Assembly (NCBI GenBank): GCA_905160935.1
Contig: CAJHZI010000478.1
Span: forward strand, 3,195,001-3,259,000
Direction: 5' to 3'
Length of the DNA: 64,000 bases
Source of the DNA: Enchytraeus crypticus
Lineage: Eukaryota; Annelida; Clitellata; Enchytraeida; Enchytraeidae
Position 1 is the stretch's first letter, and each line of letters starts with the position of its first letter. This document shows positions 28,301 to 37,300 of the stretch, piece after piece. The notes beneath the pieces were generated by a model. The model was not told the DNA's origin. It did not search any database and saw only the letters and a program-made list of their open reading frames with translations. The translations under genes were made by a program, and so were the position numbers.

Positions 28301-30345
28301 GATGCGAATCTGTCGGCGTGACTATAGCGTATCTCTGATGTATGTACTTCCATCTTAAATGAAATTGCGGCTAAGAGGATATGTAATTATTCCACGCATT
28401 TCCGAGTCTACACTACGCCTTGTTTTCACTCCTCTTCCTCGCAGGAATATAAGATGCATAAGATAGTAGTAAACAGTGTGATATTGCAGTAATTTACAAC
28501 GCTTGAACCTGAATTTCTGTCCAGTGATTCATAGCGTTTTGCTGAACAGTTGTTGCTAATATTCTGAAATGAGAACAATTAAAGCTCAAGAGAAAATTGT
28601 ATTAGTAGTCGTAACCATTCGATTCTGAGGGGCTTATTTCGTGCTGTGCTTTAAATTGTATTTATTTTTTAAATTATTTTTATTAATTACAAAATGCTTT
28701 CGCAGTGGAACTCTTTCGAAATTTCAAACATAGATTAACTATAAAATAAATTTGTTTTAATTAATATATATTTATTTACTTTTATTTTTTATATTAATTT
28801 CTAAATATTTACTTACTTAATATTTCTATAGTAGTAATAATTAATCAAGTTTTAGCCAAGAATTTATATGGAATATTTATAATTTTTAATTTCAAGATTT
28901 ATGTCGATGGATATCTTCAATATTTACAATAAACCTTCATGGTAATACATGTATATTTTGTCCTTCAAATTTTAAATATATGAACTACTTAATTATATTA
29001 TTCATCGTCTTCCTTTGAATCCCAGATTATCTAGTGGTCGGGATAATCATATTAAATTATATTAGGCCTGTAGGCCTACTATATATTTTTATTAGAGTCC
29101 GTTTTCAACTTACGTGATTTTCGCCATGAATGTGTTTCGAATCTGCACCTTTCTGCTTAGTTGAGAATCGTACTGCCAATAGACCACCAGTACGCGATAA
29201 ATGTTACAAATTTGCATTTAATAATTAATCAAGAATTTGCGCAATCTGGAACTTTTTTCTCTTATTCCGCAGCACTTCGTCTGAGAGCAGTAACGACCTT
29301 GACTTTAAAGATTTTTAGCATTACGTCAGATGGTACATCGAATGGTGTAACATAATACGGATTGCAGCTTAAGATTGCAGCTTAAGGATGCTACCCTGTG
29401 TAAATAAATTCGGGACGCGTTGTTGGGAGAGAAGCTAAGAGAGTGATAAATATCAATGTTGCGATTAGGCATACAGCTATAGAGTACTGGATCAATGGAA
29501 TGCAGTGTTTTCCCCTATTTTTCGGTAATATCGTTTGGTTTTGTCCCGCGTTTTAGAGGATTTTGTTGACACTGCTCTAGATAAGCGCTGTGAGAATAAA
29601 GGACTTGAACAAGTCAATTAATCCAAGAATATTCGATGATTTAACCATCTAATTTCTATCTCACTGGAATTTCAGAAACTTTCAATCCAAACCAGATTCC
29701 ATATTTCCATTTTGCTTTCAGAGTTTAGTCTAGCCGTTAGATAAAGCTCAATGTGTGCAAACAAATATTCTTGATGCATGCTGCCCACTTATTAATTCAT
29801 TAATTTATTTCTATCTTCCTATAATTTACATAGTTTTGTTATTACTGATTGCGTTGCTAATTTTTGCTAAAAATGTTTACACAATTAAAATAACTTCGTT
29901 TAATCTCATGTTCATGTATGAATTCATACCTGCAATATGTTTGTACCTCTTAGATGCGCCAACGGATACATAGGCAATCGTTGCGAAGAACTGAACATCG
30001 GAGAAAATTCACTAATGACTGTGCAAAAAGGTATGAAGATGCTTTCTCAGCAAGTTCAATTACATAAAACATTATCATCAGCTACACGTTATATCGTCTC
30101 AGAATTTTCATCAGCGTCAAACCCGGCCACTTCGACTAGAACGCCTACCTCATATTTTACTAAGTTTTTAATTGAATATTCAATTAATCAAGTTAGCAAT
30201 TAATCAATTATGTTTATGCATTTTAAATTTAGCGAACAGACGTGTAATACTAAACGAAGTGGAGGCCGAAAGAGTTATGCATGGGTTAAGCGAAAGTTGA
30301 ATAATTGAATGAGTGCACTTGCGGCGCCTAACTGAGACATATTGT

Positions 30346-30378
<33 letters not shown>

Positions 30379-31509
30379 CTGTATATATATATATATATTA
30401 TCTACGATTCGATAGCAGCAATGTCAATACTTGCTGAATTTCATCATATTGTCTTGCTTGTTTAATATCAAAGCTAAATTTAACGCACATAACAATACCA
30501 ACAGGATACTACAGGATACTACCAGGATATTACCATGAGACTGCAGGATACTACCAGAATACTACCACGATACTAAAGGATACTACCACGATACTACCAT
30601 GAGACTACAGGATACTACCAGGATACTACCATGATACTACAGGATACTACCATGATACTACAGGATACTACAGGATACTACCAGGATACTAGAGGATACT
30701 ACCAGGACACTACAGAATACTACAAGATACTACAGGATACTACCAGGATACTACCAGGATACTACAGGATACTACCAGGATACTACAGGATACTACAGGA
30801 TACTATCAGGGTACTACAGGATACTACCAGGATACTACAGGATGCTACTAGGATACTACCAGGATACTACCAGGATACTACAGGATACTACCAGTATACT
30901 ACAGGATACTACCAGGATACTACAGGATACTACTAGGATACTACAGGATACTGCAGGATACTACCAGGATACTACAGGATACTACAGGATACTACAGGAT
31001 ACTACAGGATACTACCAGGATACTACAGGATACTACAAGATACTACCAGGACACTATCAGGATACTACCAGGATACTACCAGGATACTACAGGATACTAC
31101 CAGGATACTACCAGGATACTACCAGGATACTACAGGATACTACCAGGATATTACAGGATACTACCAGGATACTACAGGATACTACCAGGATACTACCAGA
31201 ATATTACCAGGATACTACCAGGATACTACCATGATACTACCAGGATACTACCAGGATACTCTAAAGATAATATCAAAATTCTATCAGGATAATATCAATA
31301 CTAGGATACTACTGGAAATTGATGATTTTAATTTTTTAGTGTACGGAAAATTTTGTCCGATGGAATATTTAGAATCTTTGGAAATGTCAGGCTTATGATG
31401 ATATGATATTTTTGTATTTTGTATATTTTATGCAGATGGAACGTTTGGAAAGAGAAAGAGATCGCCGAGACTAAAAAGACATCGTCTTCGTCGAACAGTT
31501 CGTATTTAA
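15132..31509 (+). CDS. vn: Vein/neuregulin-like secreted growth factor (Ig + EGF), 3' part, five exons
   Basis: Seen: five exons (15132-15285, 16919-17040, 24856-24958, 29954-30030, 31436-31509), each flanked by AG and GT, with matching phases at all four introns (2, 1, 2, 1). Together they encode one immunoglobulin domain, a short linker, one six-cysteine EGF domain and a basic tail ending at TAA 31507-31509. Known: a single Ig C2-like domain followed by one EGF domain is the plan of neuregulins and of Drosophila Vein, extracellular ligands of ErbB/EGFR receptors. Inferred: no membrane-spanning segment follows the EGF domain, so this isoform looks secreted, as Vein is. The first exon here begins in mid-codon, so 5' exons with signal peptide and N-terminus are missing; I did not find them in 1-15131. 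The symbol is by family only. A neuregulin-type name would suit a non-arthropod equally well. Confidence 0.75.
15312..15570. repeat. (TGAA)n-type imperfect microsatellite
   Basis: GAATGAATGATT, GACTGACCGACC, AATTAATTAATT and GAACGAACGAAC variants; it begins about 25 bases after the donor of the first Ig exon. Confidence 0.9.
15571..16918 (+). other. intron between the two Ig exons
   Basis: Only the (TGAA)n tract at its start was recognised. A GC-richer patch at 15990-16160 has a minus-strand frame with four cysteines, without a recognisable family. Confidence 0.6.
16919..17040 (+). CDS. exon: second half of Ig domain
   Basis: The acceptor is a pyrimidine-rich TTTTTGCAG ending at 16918 and the donor GTAAGTGTG at 17041 is strong. 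The exon reads K-G-S-Q-L-T-I-Q then L-S-D-S-G-V-Y-Q-C-R-A-A-N, the classic D-x-G-x-Y-x-C of the Ig F strand with the second disulfide cysteine. Then comes N-Q-T, a possible N-glycosylation site, and L-R-V-K-R, the G strand. It ends with one base (G) that makes Asp with the next exon. The intron before it is 1.6 kb and the one after is 7.8 kb. Confidence 0.85.
17152..17276 (-). mobile_element. tRNA-derived SINE, family A, in intron of Ig-EGF gene
   Basis: A reverse copy with the body GTTAACGTCAGTGTCCTCACTCG and the head complement CCGACATCGCCA. It begins 112 bases after the donor of the second Ig exon, antisense to the host gene. Confidence 0.8.
18187..18212. repeat. (TC)n microsatellite
   Basis: A short run; another, 18414-18458, lies 200 bases downstream. 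Confidence 0.9.
18414..18458. repeat. (TC)n microsatellite
   Basis: CTCTCTCACCCTCTCTCTC type run with a few interruptions. Confidence 0.9.
18808..18876 (+). mobile_element. SINE 3' domain fragment related to family A
   Basis: GACGTCCCTGACATAATCC and GATGAGGAAACGGAAGTTAG, then an ATT-rich tail. Similar fragments occur at 40660-40715 and 46320-46375. They share the 3' body with family A but have a different or missing 5' part. Confidence 0.5.
19193..19322. repeat. (AG)n microsatellite
   Basis: Three AG runs separated by TATAAAGATAT-like pieces. It has the composition of the LINE AG tail, but no LINE end is visible beside it. Confidence 0.9.
19510..19728 (-). mobile_element. second LINE family, 3' coding end with ATG/GAT tail
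   Basis: On the minus strand the end reads V-W-D-R-E-D-W-R-K-S-I-R-I-P and K-L-G-F-K-G-R-R then stop, followed by GATGATG. W-D-R-x-x-W-R is a common LINE protein terminus. Upstream codons are broken by stops. Confidence 0.7.
21460..21692 (+). mobile_element. short retroposon sharing the second LINE's 3' tail
   Basis: The 5' part GTGACTGTACGTGTCGTAG, AAGATCCAAACCAACGTC, GGGCATTAAGTTGGTGAGCG is not in the LINE copies; the 3' part CGTATCCCGAACCTAGTTGG and the GATGATGATG tail match them. Looks like a SINE that borrowed a LINE tail. Confidence 0.6.
22178..22302 (-). mobile_element. tRNA-derived SINE, family A
   Basis: A well-preserved reverse copy: GTTAACGTCAGCTTCCTCAC, then GGATTTGAACCCC (box B complement), then ACCGACATCGCCAC. 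It lies in the 7.8 kb intron of the Ig-EGF gene. Confidence 0.85.
23474..23612 (-). mobile_element. tRNA-derived SINE, family A
   Basis: A reverse copy with AAAGCTAATGTTAACGTCAG, GATTTGAACCCCGC and CGCCACTGGCTCCAGCC. It lies in the same intron as the copy at 22178 and in the same orientation. Confidence 0.85.
24486..24786 (-). mobile_element. second LINE family, 3' coding end with ATG/GAT tail
   Basis: The minus strand gives L-E-R-G-R-P-Q-L-T-W, then in another frame V-W-D-R-E-D-W-R-K-S-I-R-V-P, then a (GAT)n tail at 24488-24523. It ends 70 bases before the acceptor of an EGF exon at 24856. Confidence 0.75.
24856..24958 (+). CDS. exon: linker and cysteines 1-4 of the EGF domain
   Basis: The acceptor is ATATTTTCAG ending at 24855 and the donor GTAAGC starts at 24959. 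After a charged linker (D-P-E-H-E-K-K-H) the exon reads L-C-E-E-Q-T-F-C-L-N-G-G-S-C and then Y-C, giving EGF cysteines 1 to 4 with spacings of 5, 5 and 9 residues. C-L-N-G-G-x-C is a hallmark of EGF-type ligands. The exon ends with two bases of a Gln codon, so the intron falls between cysteines 4 and 5, the place where neuregulin/EGF ligand genes are commonly split. A degraded LINE fragment ends only about 70 bases upstream. Confidence 0.88.
25975..26045 (+). mobile_element. dispersed repeat, fragment of 51700-51902 type
   Basis: TCGGCTTAGTTTTGGGTTCC, ATTGTCATTGACGGCAGTAG, CACTTTAAATG, then a GCTGCTGCTGTTG tail. Confidence 0.4.
26278..26352 (-). mobile_element. SINE family B, 5' part only
   Basis: A reverse copy of the first ~75 bases (TTCACCTCAGGATCTGTC to ACTGAGACATTCC). 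It stops before box B and abuts the ATAATA minisatellite at 26353. Confidence 0.65.
26353..27122. repeat. AT-rich minisatellite, ~45-51 bp unit, in EGF intron
   Basis: About 15 units of the pattern (ATA)n-ACA-(ATA)n-GTA-A(ATA)n-ACATTACTA, varying mostly in the number of ATA triplets. Triplet-step variation keeps a minus-strand frame open for 284 codons of I/L/V/Y-rich residues; this is a composition artefact rather than a gene. Confidence 0.92.
27275..27425. repeat. AAT/ATT triplet-rich tract
   Basis: Imperfect (AAT)n and (ATT)n runs about 150 bases after the larger minisatellite, probably the same slippage-prone DNA. Confidence 0.7.
27426..29953 (+). other. intron of Ig-EGF gene, no feature of note
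   Basis: 27600-28330 is GC-richer with two short (GA)n runs (27902-27919, 28053-28072). 28660-28960 is AT-rich. No exon is supported. Confidence 0.5.
28998..29046 (-). mobile_element. fragment of the ATG/GAT-tailed retroposon
   Basis: TTCATCGTCTTCCTTTGAATCC then TGGTCGGGATAATC: only the last ~50 bases. A similar fragment lies at 31688-31745 and a plus-strand trace at 41998-42038. Confidence 0.5.
29954..30030 (+). CDS. exon: cysteines 5-6 of the EGF domain and juxta-domain stretch
   Basis: The acceptor is TACCTCTTAG ending at 29953 and the donor GTATGA starts at 30031. The exon reads (Q)-C-A-N-G-Y-I-G-N-R-C-E-E-L, i.e. cysteines 5 and 6 with the G-Y/F-x-G-x-R-C signature needed for receptor binding in EGF ligands, followed by N-I-G-E-N-S-L-M-T-V-Q-K. 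The C4-x-C5 and eight-residue C5-C6 spacings fit. In neuregulins this exon would be followed by alternative juxtamembrane exons; here the next in-phase exon encodes a basic tail. Confidence 0.87.
30349..30400. repeat. (TA)n microsatellite
   Basis: Two TA runs separated by CTG, in the last intron of the Ig-EGF gene, 100 bases before the 10/11 bp minisatellite. Confidence 0.9.
30503..31262. repeat. minisatellite of 10/11 bp units (ACTACAGGAT / ACTACCAGGAT)
   Basis: About 70 units mix a 10-base form (ACTACAGGAT) and an 11-base form (ACTACCAGGAT), with rarer ATG, AGA and TTA variants. It fills over half of the last intron and ends 170 bases before the terminal exon. The two plus-strand open frames through it (100 and 130 codons of D-T-T-R-I-L-Q type) are by-products. 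Confidence 0.93.
31436..31509 (+). CDS. terminal exon: polybasic C-terminal tail and stop
   Basis: The acceptor TTTTATGCAG ends at 31435; the phase (one base carried over plus two) matches the previous exon and gives D-G-T-F, then G-K-R-K-R-S-P-R-L-K-R-H-R-L-R-R-T-V-R-I and TAA at 31507-31509. Eleven of the last twenty residues are Lys/Arg. R-L-K-R and R-L-R-R both match the furin-type R-x-K/R-R pattern. No hydrophobic membrane segment exists, which supports a secreted ligand. The intron before it is 1.4 kb and more than half is a minisatellite. Possible AATAAA polyadenylation signals lie at 31874 and 31892, but such hexamers are common in AT-rich DNA. Confidence 0.65.
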
Positions 31510-31687
31510 ATTCAATTAATTAGTAAAGTGTCTTAAATTACGATAACGCTGGCTGAAATGCATGTATAAGCGCTTTATTTAGTTATTTTTTATTCATTTA
31601 TTTATCACATATAGTTATAAATGTTCAGCAATAGTAGAGAGAAGCGCATGAATGGACATAAAGGCCTTGTTGAGGCACTTACGTAGT

Positions 31688-31745
31688 CATCGTCATCATC
31701 ATCCCTTGAATCCCATGTCAATTAGGGTCGGGATTTGAAAATTTG
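31688..31745 (-). mobile_element. fragment of the ATG/GAT-tailed retroposon
   Basis: CATCGTCATCATCATCCC, TTGAATCCCATGTCAATTAG and GGTCGGGATTTG. It lies in the presumed 3' untranslated or downstream region of the Ig-EGF gene. Confidence 0.5.
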
Positions 31746-32314
31746 AAAAAAATTAAGGAAGCCAATCAGGAAAATTTCTCCCGATTCCGTATTTTGTAAT
31801 TTAAATAGCAGTTTTAAGTCAATGATAGTATTGAATTCTTTAGGAATGATAAATTTAGAAATGAAAAATGAATAATAAACGATAATCAATTAATAAATGA
31901 AAGAATTTAATAATTTAGATAATATACATAGAAATGAAATGCATGTAATTGGACAGTATCGTCGCTTTTTTGGTATTGAGAAATTTTCAATTTATGCTGT
32001 TAATATTGTTTGTTTTATCTAAATGGTATTATATATTCTATATATATATATATATAGAGATTGCTTGAAGTTTCGTTTTTGAATTTCGACTCCCTAAACA
32101 AGTTTCTTTAATTTTTTGCTGCATCAGGGAGTGAATTAAACTACAGAAATGAACTAATTTCTTGAACCTACCTTCGTTCACGAATAATTATTTAATTATA
32201 ATAATTAATTATTAAGAATTATTTAATTATTAATAATTATTTCTTATTTTACTAAAGTCTAGAATTAAGTGCCTCACTTCATTTTTGTTAGATGTGTATA
32301 TTGTTTGTTTCTAG

Positions 32315-32430
32315 GTCATAACGGAAGAAGGATACATTCTATTGGCGTAGATCAACTGATGTTGGGGAGAGGTTTCGATACCATTTGGTGGTCGAATTCT
32401 ACGATTACATATCGGCAAAACTTGGCCTGA
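32315..32430 (+). CDS. possible alternative last exon of the Ig-EGF gene
   Basis: A good acceptor (TTGTTTGTTTCTAG ending 32314) is followed by 37 open codons in the phase needed to follow the exon ending at 30030, with TGA at 32428-32430. The reading starts G-H-N-G-R-R-I-H and contains D-T-I-W-W-S-N-S-T (a possible N-glycosylation site). An open stretch of this length is expected by chance at an appreciable rate, and no homology is recognised. If real it would give an isoform without the basic tail. Confidence 0.2.
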
Positions 32431-32489
32431 TTATGCGGCGATCAATACAACACAAATATACCTCTTGTTAAAAAACCTGCAGATTTTGA

Positions 32490-32696
32490 TTGAATCACAG
32501 AGTACTTGAATTCAAGGGACTATCGAATGCGATAAGGAATATTGATAAACTCAATGAGAAATCATTTTGTCCAGAAACTGTGGAAGAACAGATGTGGTCG
32601 TATCCAAAACCGGAAACAGAATCGGATAACTTTCTAGTACTAGATCCGAATTTAACCGGTTCGAAACTGATGTTGAATTGCGTCGAATTAAATTAG
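32490..32696 (+). other. unassigned open frame, 68 codons
   Basis: An open frame between TGA 32487 and TAG at the end has a protein-like, acidic composition (for example N-I-D-K-L-N-E-K and P-E-T-V-E-E-Q-M-W). No ATG opens it; it would need to be a spliced exon, for instance from the AG at 32499-32500, whose polypyrimidine tract is poor. It may simply be 3' untranslated sequence of the upstream gene. Confidence 0.15.
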
Positions 32697-35600
32697 AAAT
32701 TTGATGCAGAAGTTGAGCAGACATCACTGAGGAATAGCATAATACATAGCATAATACCATAATAATATTTCTGTACTATGCGAAATAGATTACAGCAGCT
32801 GTATTATTCTTGTATTGAACTGTACATGTATATATATATATATATCATATATGTAAGTAACTTCAATAGGCCTCGCATTTTACGTCAGTATTCGGCTTGC
32901 TATGTTAATATTGCTGCAGCAGCCATATACAGTGGGTGTGTCACTAGGATTACTACATAGGCTGCTATTCATCTCTTTCTCTATAAATTAAAAAGGCTTC
33001 ATGATGAATGATGAACGCTTTACTTGAACGCCATGAAGAAACTTCATCTTAAAGTTGCACATGTTTGCCATTCTATAAATGATTACCTAAAAATAAAATA
33101 TAACGCATTTTCTCTTCGATGCAGCGAATATTAAATTACTCGCAACTGCGTTTGTTTATTGAAATGCAATAAATGATTGATTTTGTAAGTTACTTAGGCC
33201 TACTAAATGAACTAATTACTTTTTATAGATGATCACAATAACTGATCAGATAATTTAAGAGCATTTAAAGGCTCAATTCATACTTGCAATCGTTTATATT
33301 TTAATTTATTATTATGAATTTTATCATTTAATTTAAAACATTACTATTGGTGCTGCTATTTGAGCTTAATTAATTAATTAAGAAATGATTAATTTATAAT
33401 AAATTCACTCTTACCGGAATTCATAAATTTATTTGTAAATTGATGATTCACTAATGGAATGGCTTATATCTGCAGTAATGGATTGATAGATGTGAGGATT
33501 AACTAAACAACTCTATCATTTCACTTACTACTGATGGCGTTTTTATTAATAAATGATTGATAGATTTATAAACGTATTAGATTAATACAATCGCCGAAAA
33601 TTATCTGCTTTTATTCTTTGATTTTTTTGCTTTCATTCAGAGTGTGAAAGGCAGCCATAGTATTTAACCATAGAGCGATTTCTATTGCAAAGGTTTGTAA
33701 CATCAACCTAAAACAACATTTGATGCGGCTTTGTAAGGCCTACACTACAGGCCACATATTGCCGCAGCTTACTGGTTAACGGTGCAGAATTTATCTATAG
33801 TCTGATGCACCTTGATCTCAAATCGCAAGTACTTTTCAGCAGAAAGTGTATAAAATAATTTTATTTCTTCGCTTAAGCCTTAATGCTCTGTATAACATAT
33901 CTAATCGGAACGAGCAAGGTGCAATATTTACCGACCATTTGAAGCAAATCTCATAATGATGCGAAAGTAAGCAAATTTCAGGTCCAAGCGGAATCTCACT
34001 GTACGGACACAGTAATTATATGGAAATGCTTTGCTACAATAAATCTATACTTAGATAAAGTTTAACGTCCATTTCATTGTCTCAAGAATGCTGTAGATTA
34101 CTAATTCGACTGTTATTTGATCTCTTTGGCTTTTTGTTTTCAGGTGGGTGCGATTTTCACCTTCCTATCTACTAAAAGTACTAGTTAATATTTCACGTAC
34201 ATTTTATGATTTAATTAAATATTTGTCGGTCAGCTACGATGATCTTATGACGCTATTAGAGTGCTCCCTTCCTGAGTTGTATTACTTAAAACGTTTTAGC
34301 AACTGCAATAGTTAGAAAAATGCTGCAAATGACCGAGCTGCAGTTAACTCAGTATATTTTGCTTAGTGCATAATGCTTCAGTGTTAGAAATCTAGAACAG
34401 TTGTATGGATTGTTCTAAAAGGTGTCGCTTACTTAAAAATGTATGCATAACTGCATAACAATACATGGGGCTAGGAGCAGGAGATACTAATAGACATTCA
34501 TTATCTAATCACGCGAAAATGGTTTGAAATAAGTTTAGTTTAATATCTCAAAATTCACAGTTTCGTCTTACAAAATGTGTCTGTATAATGTTGTATGTAC
34601 ATGAAAATCCTATACGTATGCTATAGATGTAGTATAGTATACATATTATGTATATACTATTTATATATAATGTATATATAATGTATATACATGTATGCTT
34701 TGTGTAATGTATAATATTATACATAAATCTGTAACGTATAAGCCGTAGAAGAAAAATGTTGTTTGTTAAGAGTGGGCTATATATTGTAAAGTCTCTTTAA
34801 TTTTTAACGAATGGCCGATAGATTTGTTATGATTTATTACATACGAAGTGTTTTGTATACAATATTTTACGTATTTGTATCCATTGTATTTGGGCCATTT
34901 TGATGGGGTTAACTTTTGCTACATCTCCACCCCCCAATGCTTTATTTGCAACTGTAATAAACTGTATGCAAACTTGCACAACTTAGAACAAAATTGTTTT
35001 CTATGATTTTTTAGTTCTTAAGGCTAGTTTTTAACGTCTGTTTCCTGTGTCGAAAAAATGTCAGAGTCCGTTTATTTTAACTTCATTGGTGGCCTTTGTA
35101 CACATAGGCCTATTTGCATAATCATAGAATTGTTTTAATGAGCATAATATTAAAGTTCCATTCTGTATGTAAAATAGCTTTTGAGATTTAAAATCATATT
35201 ATGGACTAAATATTAACTTTTCTCGCATTCAAGTTCTAATTAAGCATGGTTTCATTCAAATTCAAACTAAGCATGGTTTTTGTCAAATCATTGTTAATTT
35301 TAGTGTAATTTAAATTCAAATTTTAATTAGGACGATATTGTTAAAGTAAACTTCGTTACTACTGTTACCTCTTACTCTTTGTTGGAGATATTGTTTCATA
35401 CTTGATTAATTTTGCGGTCTTCATAAGGAGTGGGGCTTCTAATGCTGAAAAAATATAATGTATTAGCCTTTCTCGAAATATGAATTTTTTATGTTATGAA
35501 ATTCATATTACATTCATGTAATTCTTATGAAATTCATATTACATTCATGTAATTCTTAGTTTTCTTGCGCATTACAGTTCCATAGATATCATTTATTCGC

Positions 35601-36612
35601 GTTCGCATATGAAGCTGAAAGTTTTATGCCGTAGCAACCACTGCGCGTTGTCTTAGATATTTTGATGTTGTTTCTGACCTTCTTGTTGTTGTTGCAAGCA
35701 ACAACGTGTATATAAATAGCTGCTGTATAAGCAAGGTATTGTGACCAAACTGTTCAAATACCTCCATTTGTAATTTATCGTAGATTTTTTGCGTAGTTAA
35801 TAAGAATCGTCTTTTTTTACTTTTGCATCGAATGTAAAGCGTTTACGATGCTATGATTTACTGATCATTATAATGGATTCTGAAATCTAACAACTTGGGA
35901 CTAAGTGATAAGTAATAAAAGTGACAAGTGATATAATTACCCTAGAGTTTCATGAGATAACTAAGTTCCCAATTGTACTTTGACATAAAGTGTACAATGA
36001 CTGTTATGGACTAAGATATCGCTAGGCTGGTGCCAATTAACTTCAATGAGTTTTACGATTATTACTAAGCTGACCTATGTAAGAGAGTATATCACCTTGC
36101 AGGTGAAGATGTAATTTTTAGTCGATTAAAAATATCTACAAATAAGTCTTCAACACTTTAAGCAACTGAATTGCATTGAAATAGTGACGGCAGTAAGACT
36201 AAGCGGCTAATATGTCACGCTTATTAAAGCATGAACAATTACTTCTCAATTTCTGATTTAAAATTGAAGACCGTGCAATACAAAAAGTAACAAAGCTGTC
36301 TAAATAATATGCAATGTTAAGATTCTGGGATAAATATATGAAACGATTTCTTACGACCTTTATATTTCCGAATCCATTATGATTATACCTGTTTTTATAT
36401 TTGTCGAAATATACTGTTAAACATCTTTAGTTTTTGTTTAAAGTTTAATTTAACGGAGCTCGCTTGTTGTACAAGTACATTATATAAGATCTACGTTCAT
36501 ATTTATATTGTTGCATGCTGCCATACGTTTCTATTGACTTTTTAGAGTTAGTATTGTCCAGAATAGCGTTTATCTAACACTGTCCAGACAGGAAGGTGGG
36601 TGGAAAATACAT
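32697..36612. other. intergenic, no gene recognised
   Basis: AT-rich, with short (TA)n and GTATATACATG tracts around 34570-34740 and a CACCCCCCAAT patch at 34929. A minus-strand acceptor-like site at 35449 opens 23 codons in a phase that would fit the beta-thymosin gene, but the residues are not thymosin-like. Confidence 0.5.
35479..35558. repeat. tandem duplication of ~32 bp
   Basis: ATGAAATTCATATTACATTC plus ATGTAATTCTT occurs twice in direct succession. Confidence 0.9.
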
Positions 36613-36756
36613 CAAAATAATAATAATAAGATGATGATAATGATGATACTGACGATGATGATGATGATGACGATGACGATGACGATGACGATGATGATGA
36701 TGATGATATGATGATGATGATGGTGATGACGCCGATGACGACGATGATGATGACAC
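36613..36756. repeat. (GATGAT/GATGAC)n microsatellite
   Basis: Triplet and hexamer units of GATGAC and GATGAT. No LINE end was recognised next to it, unlike the GAT tails at 21680 and 24490. Confidence 0.9.
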
Positions 36757-37206
36757 ATAATGTTTACTGTGTTAAATCTAGTTGAAACGCTAAAGTAGAT
36801 ACTTTAAATCTTGATGCAGGAATGATTTGTTTGAGTAAAATCTTTTAACTTGTCAAGATCATAGATATTGCAACCTACTGCTGCATCTAGCTTATCGCTA
36901 TATCTGTCTAGAACTAACCTGTTAATTACAAGTATAAAATATTATCAGAAATGCTAAATTATTTATGTACATGAAAAAGCTATATGGCATTATCAAGAAA
37001 GAAATGTCAAATCCAATTTGTTTAACGTCTTCTTCGCTTGTTTTTAAAAATTACACCATTTATTTATTTATTGTTGTTAGAATTTTGTTTTAGGAGAAAT
37101 CCACACTTTTGCGTCTGTAAACCTGACTTTAAATGTTATACGCTTAGTGAAAATTAGTATAACCTGCTGAAATTAAATTAGTTAACATTCCCCCTCCTAA
37201 AAAAGC

Positions 37207-37300
37207 ATAGAGGGGAAAACTGATGAAATCAGGATTTTGTCAGCGGCTATTGTTCGAAACTTTAAAATCGACGACGATTTATGTTTTGGTAAAACAATTG
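37207..37300 (+). pseudogene. possible scrap of a cytochrome P450 C-terminus
   Basis: A frame reads E-G-K-T-D-E-I-R-I-L-S-A-A-I-V-R-N-F-K-I-D; the pattern L-S-x-x-(I/L)-(V/L)-R-N-F-x-I occurs near the end of CYP4-type P450s. The heme-binding F-x-x-G-x-R-x-C-x-G is absent and the following sequence does not fit. Probably chance or a very old fragment. Confidence 0.12.

Noticed and set aside
30631-31234. Plus-strand frames of 100 and 130 codons (D-T-T-R-I-L-Q type repeats)
   Set aside because: They are translations of the 10/11 bp minisatellite; frame alternates with unit length.
35400-35449. Minus-strand acceptor at about 35449 with 23 in-phase codons as the third beta-thymosin exon
   Set aside because: The residues do not match any thymosin repeat or C-terminus and the site is 13 kb away inside unrelated DNA.
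36574-36756. 60-codon frame rich in Ser and His
   Set aside because: Translation of the GATGAT/GATGAC microsatellite.
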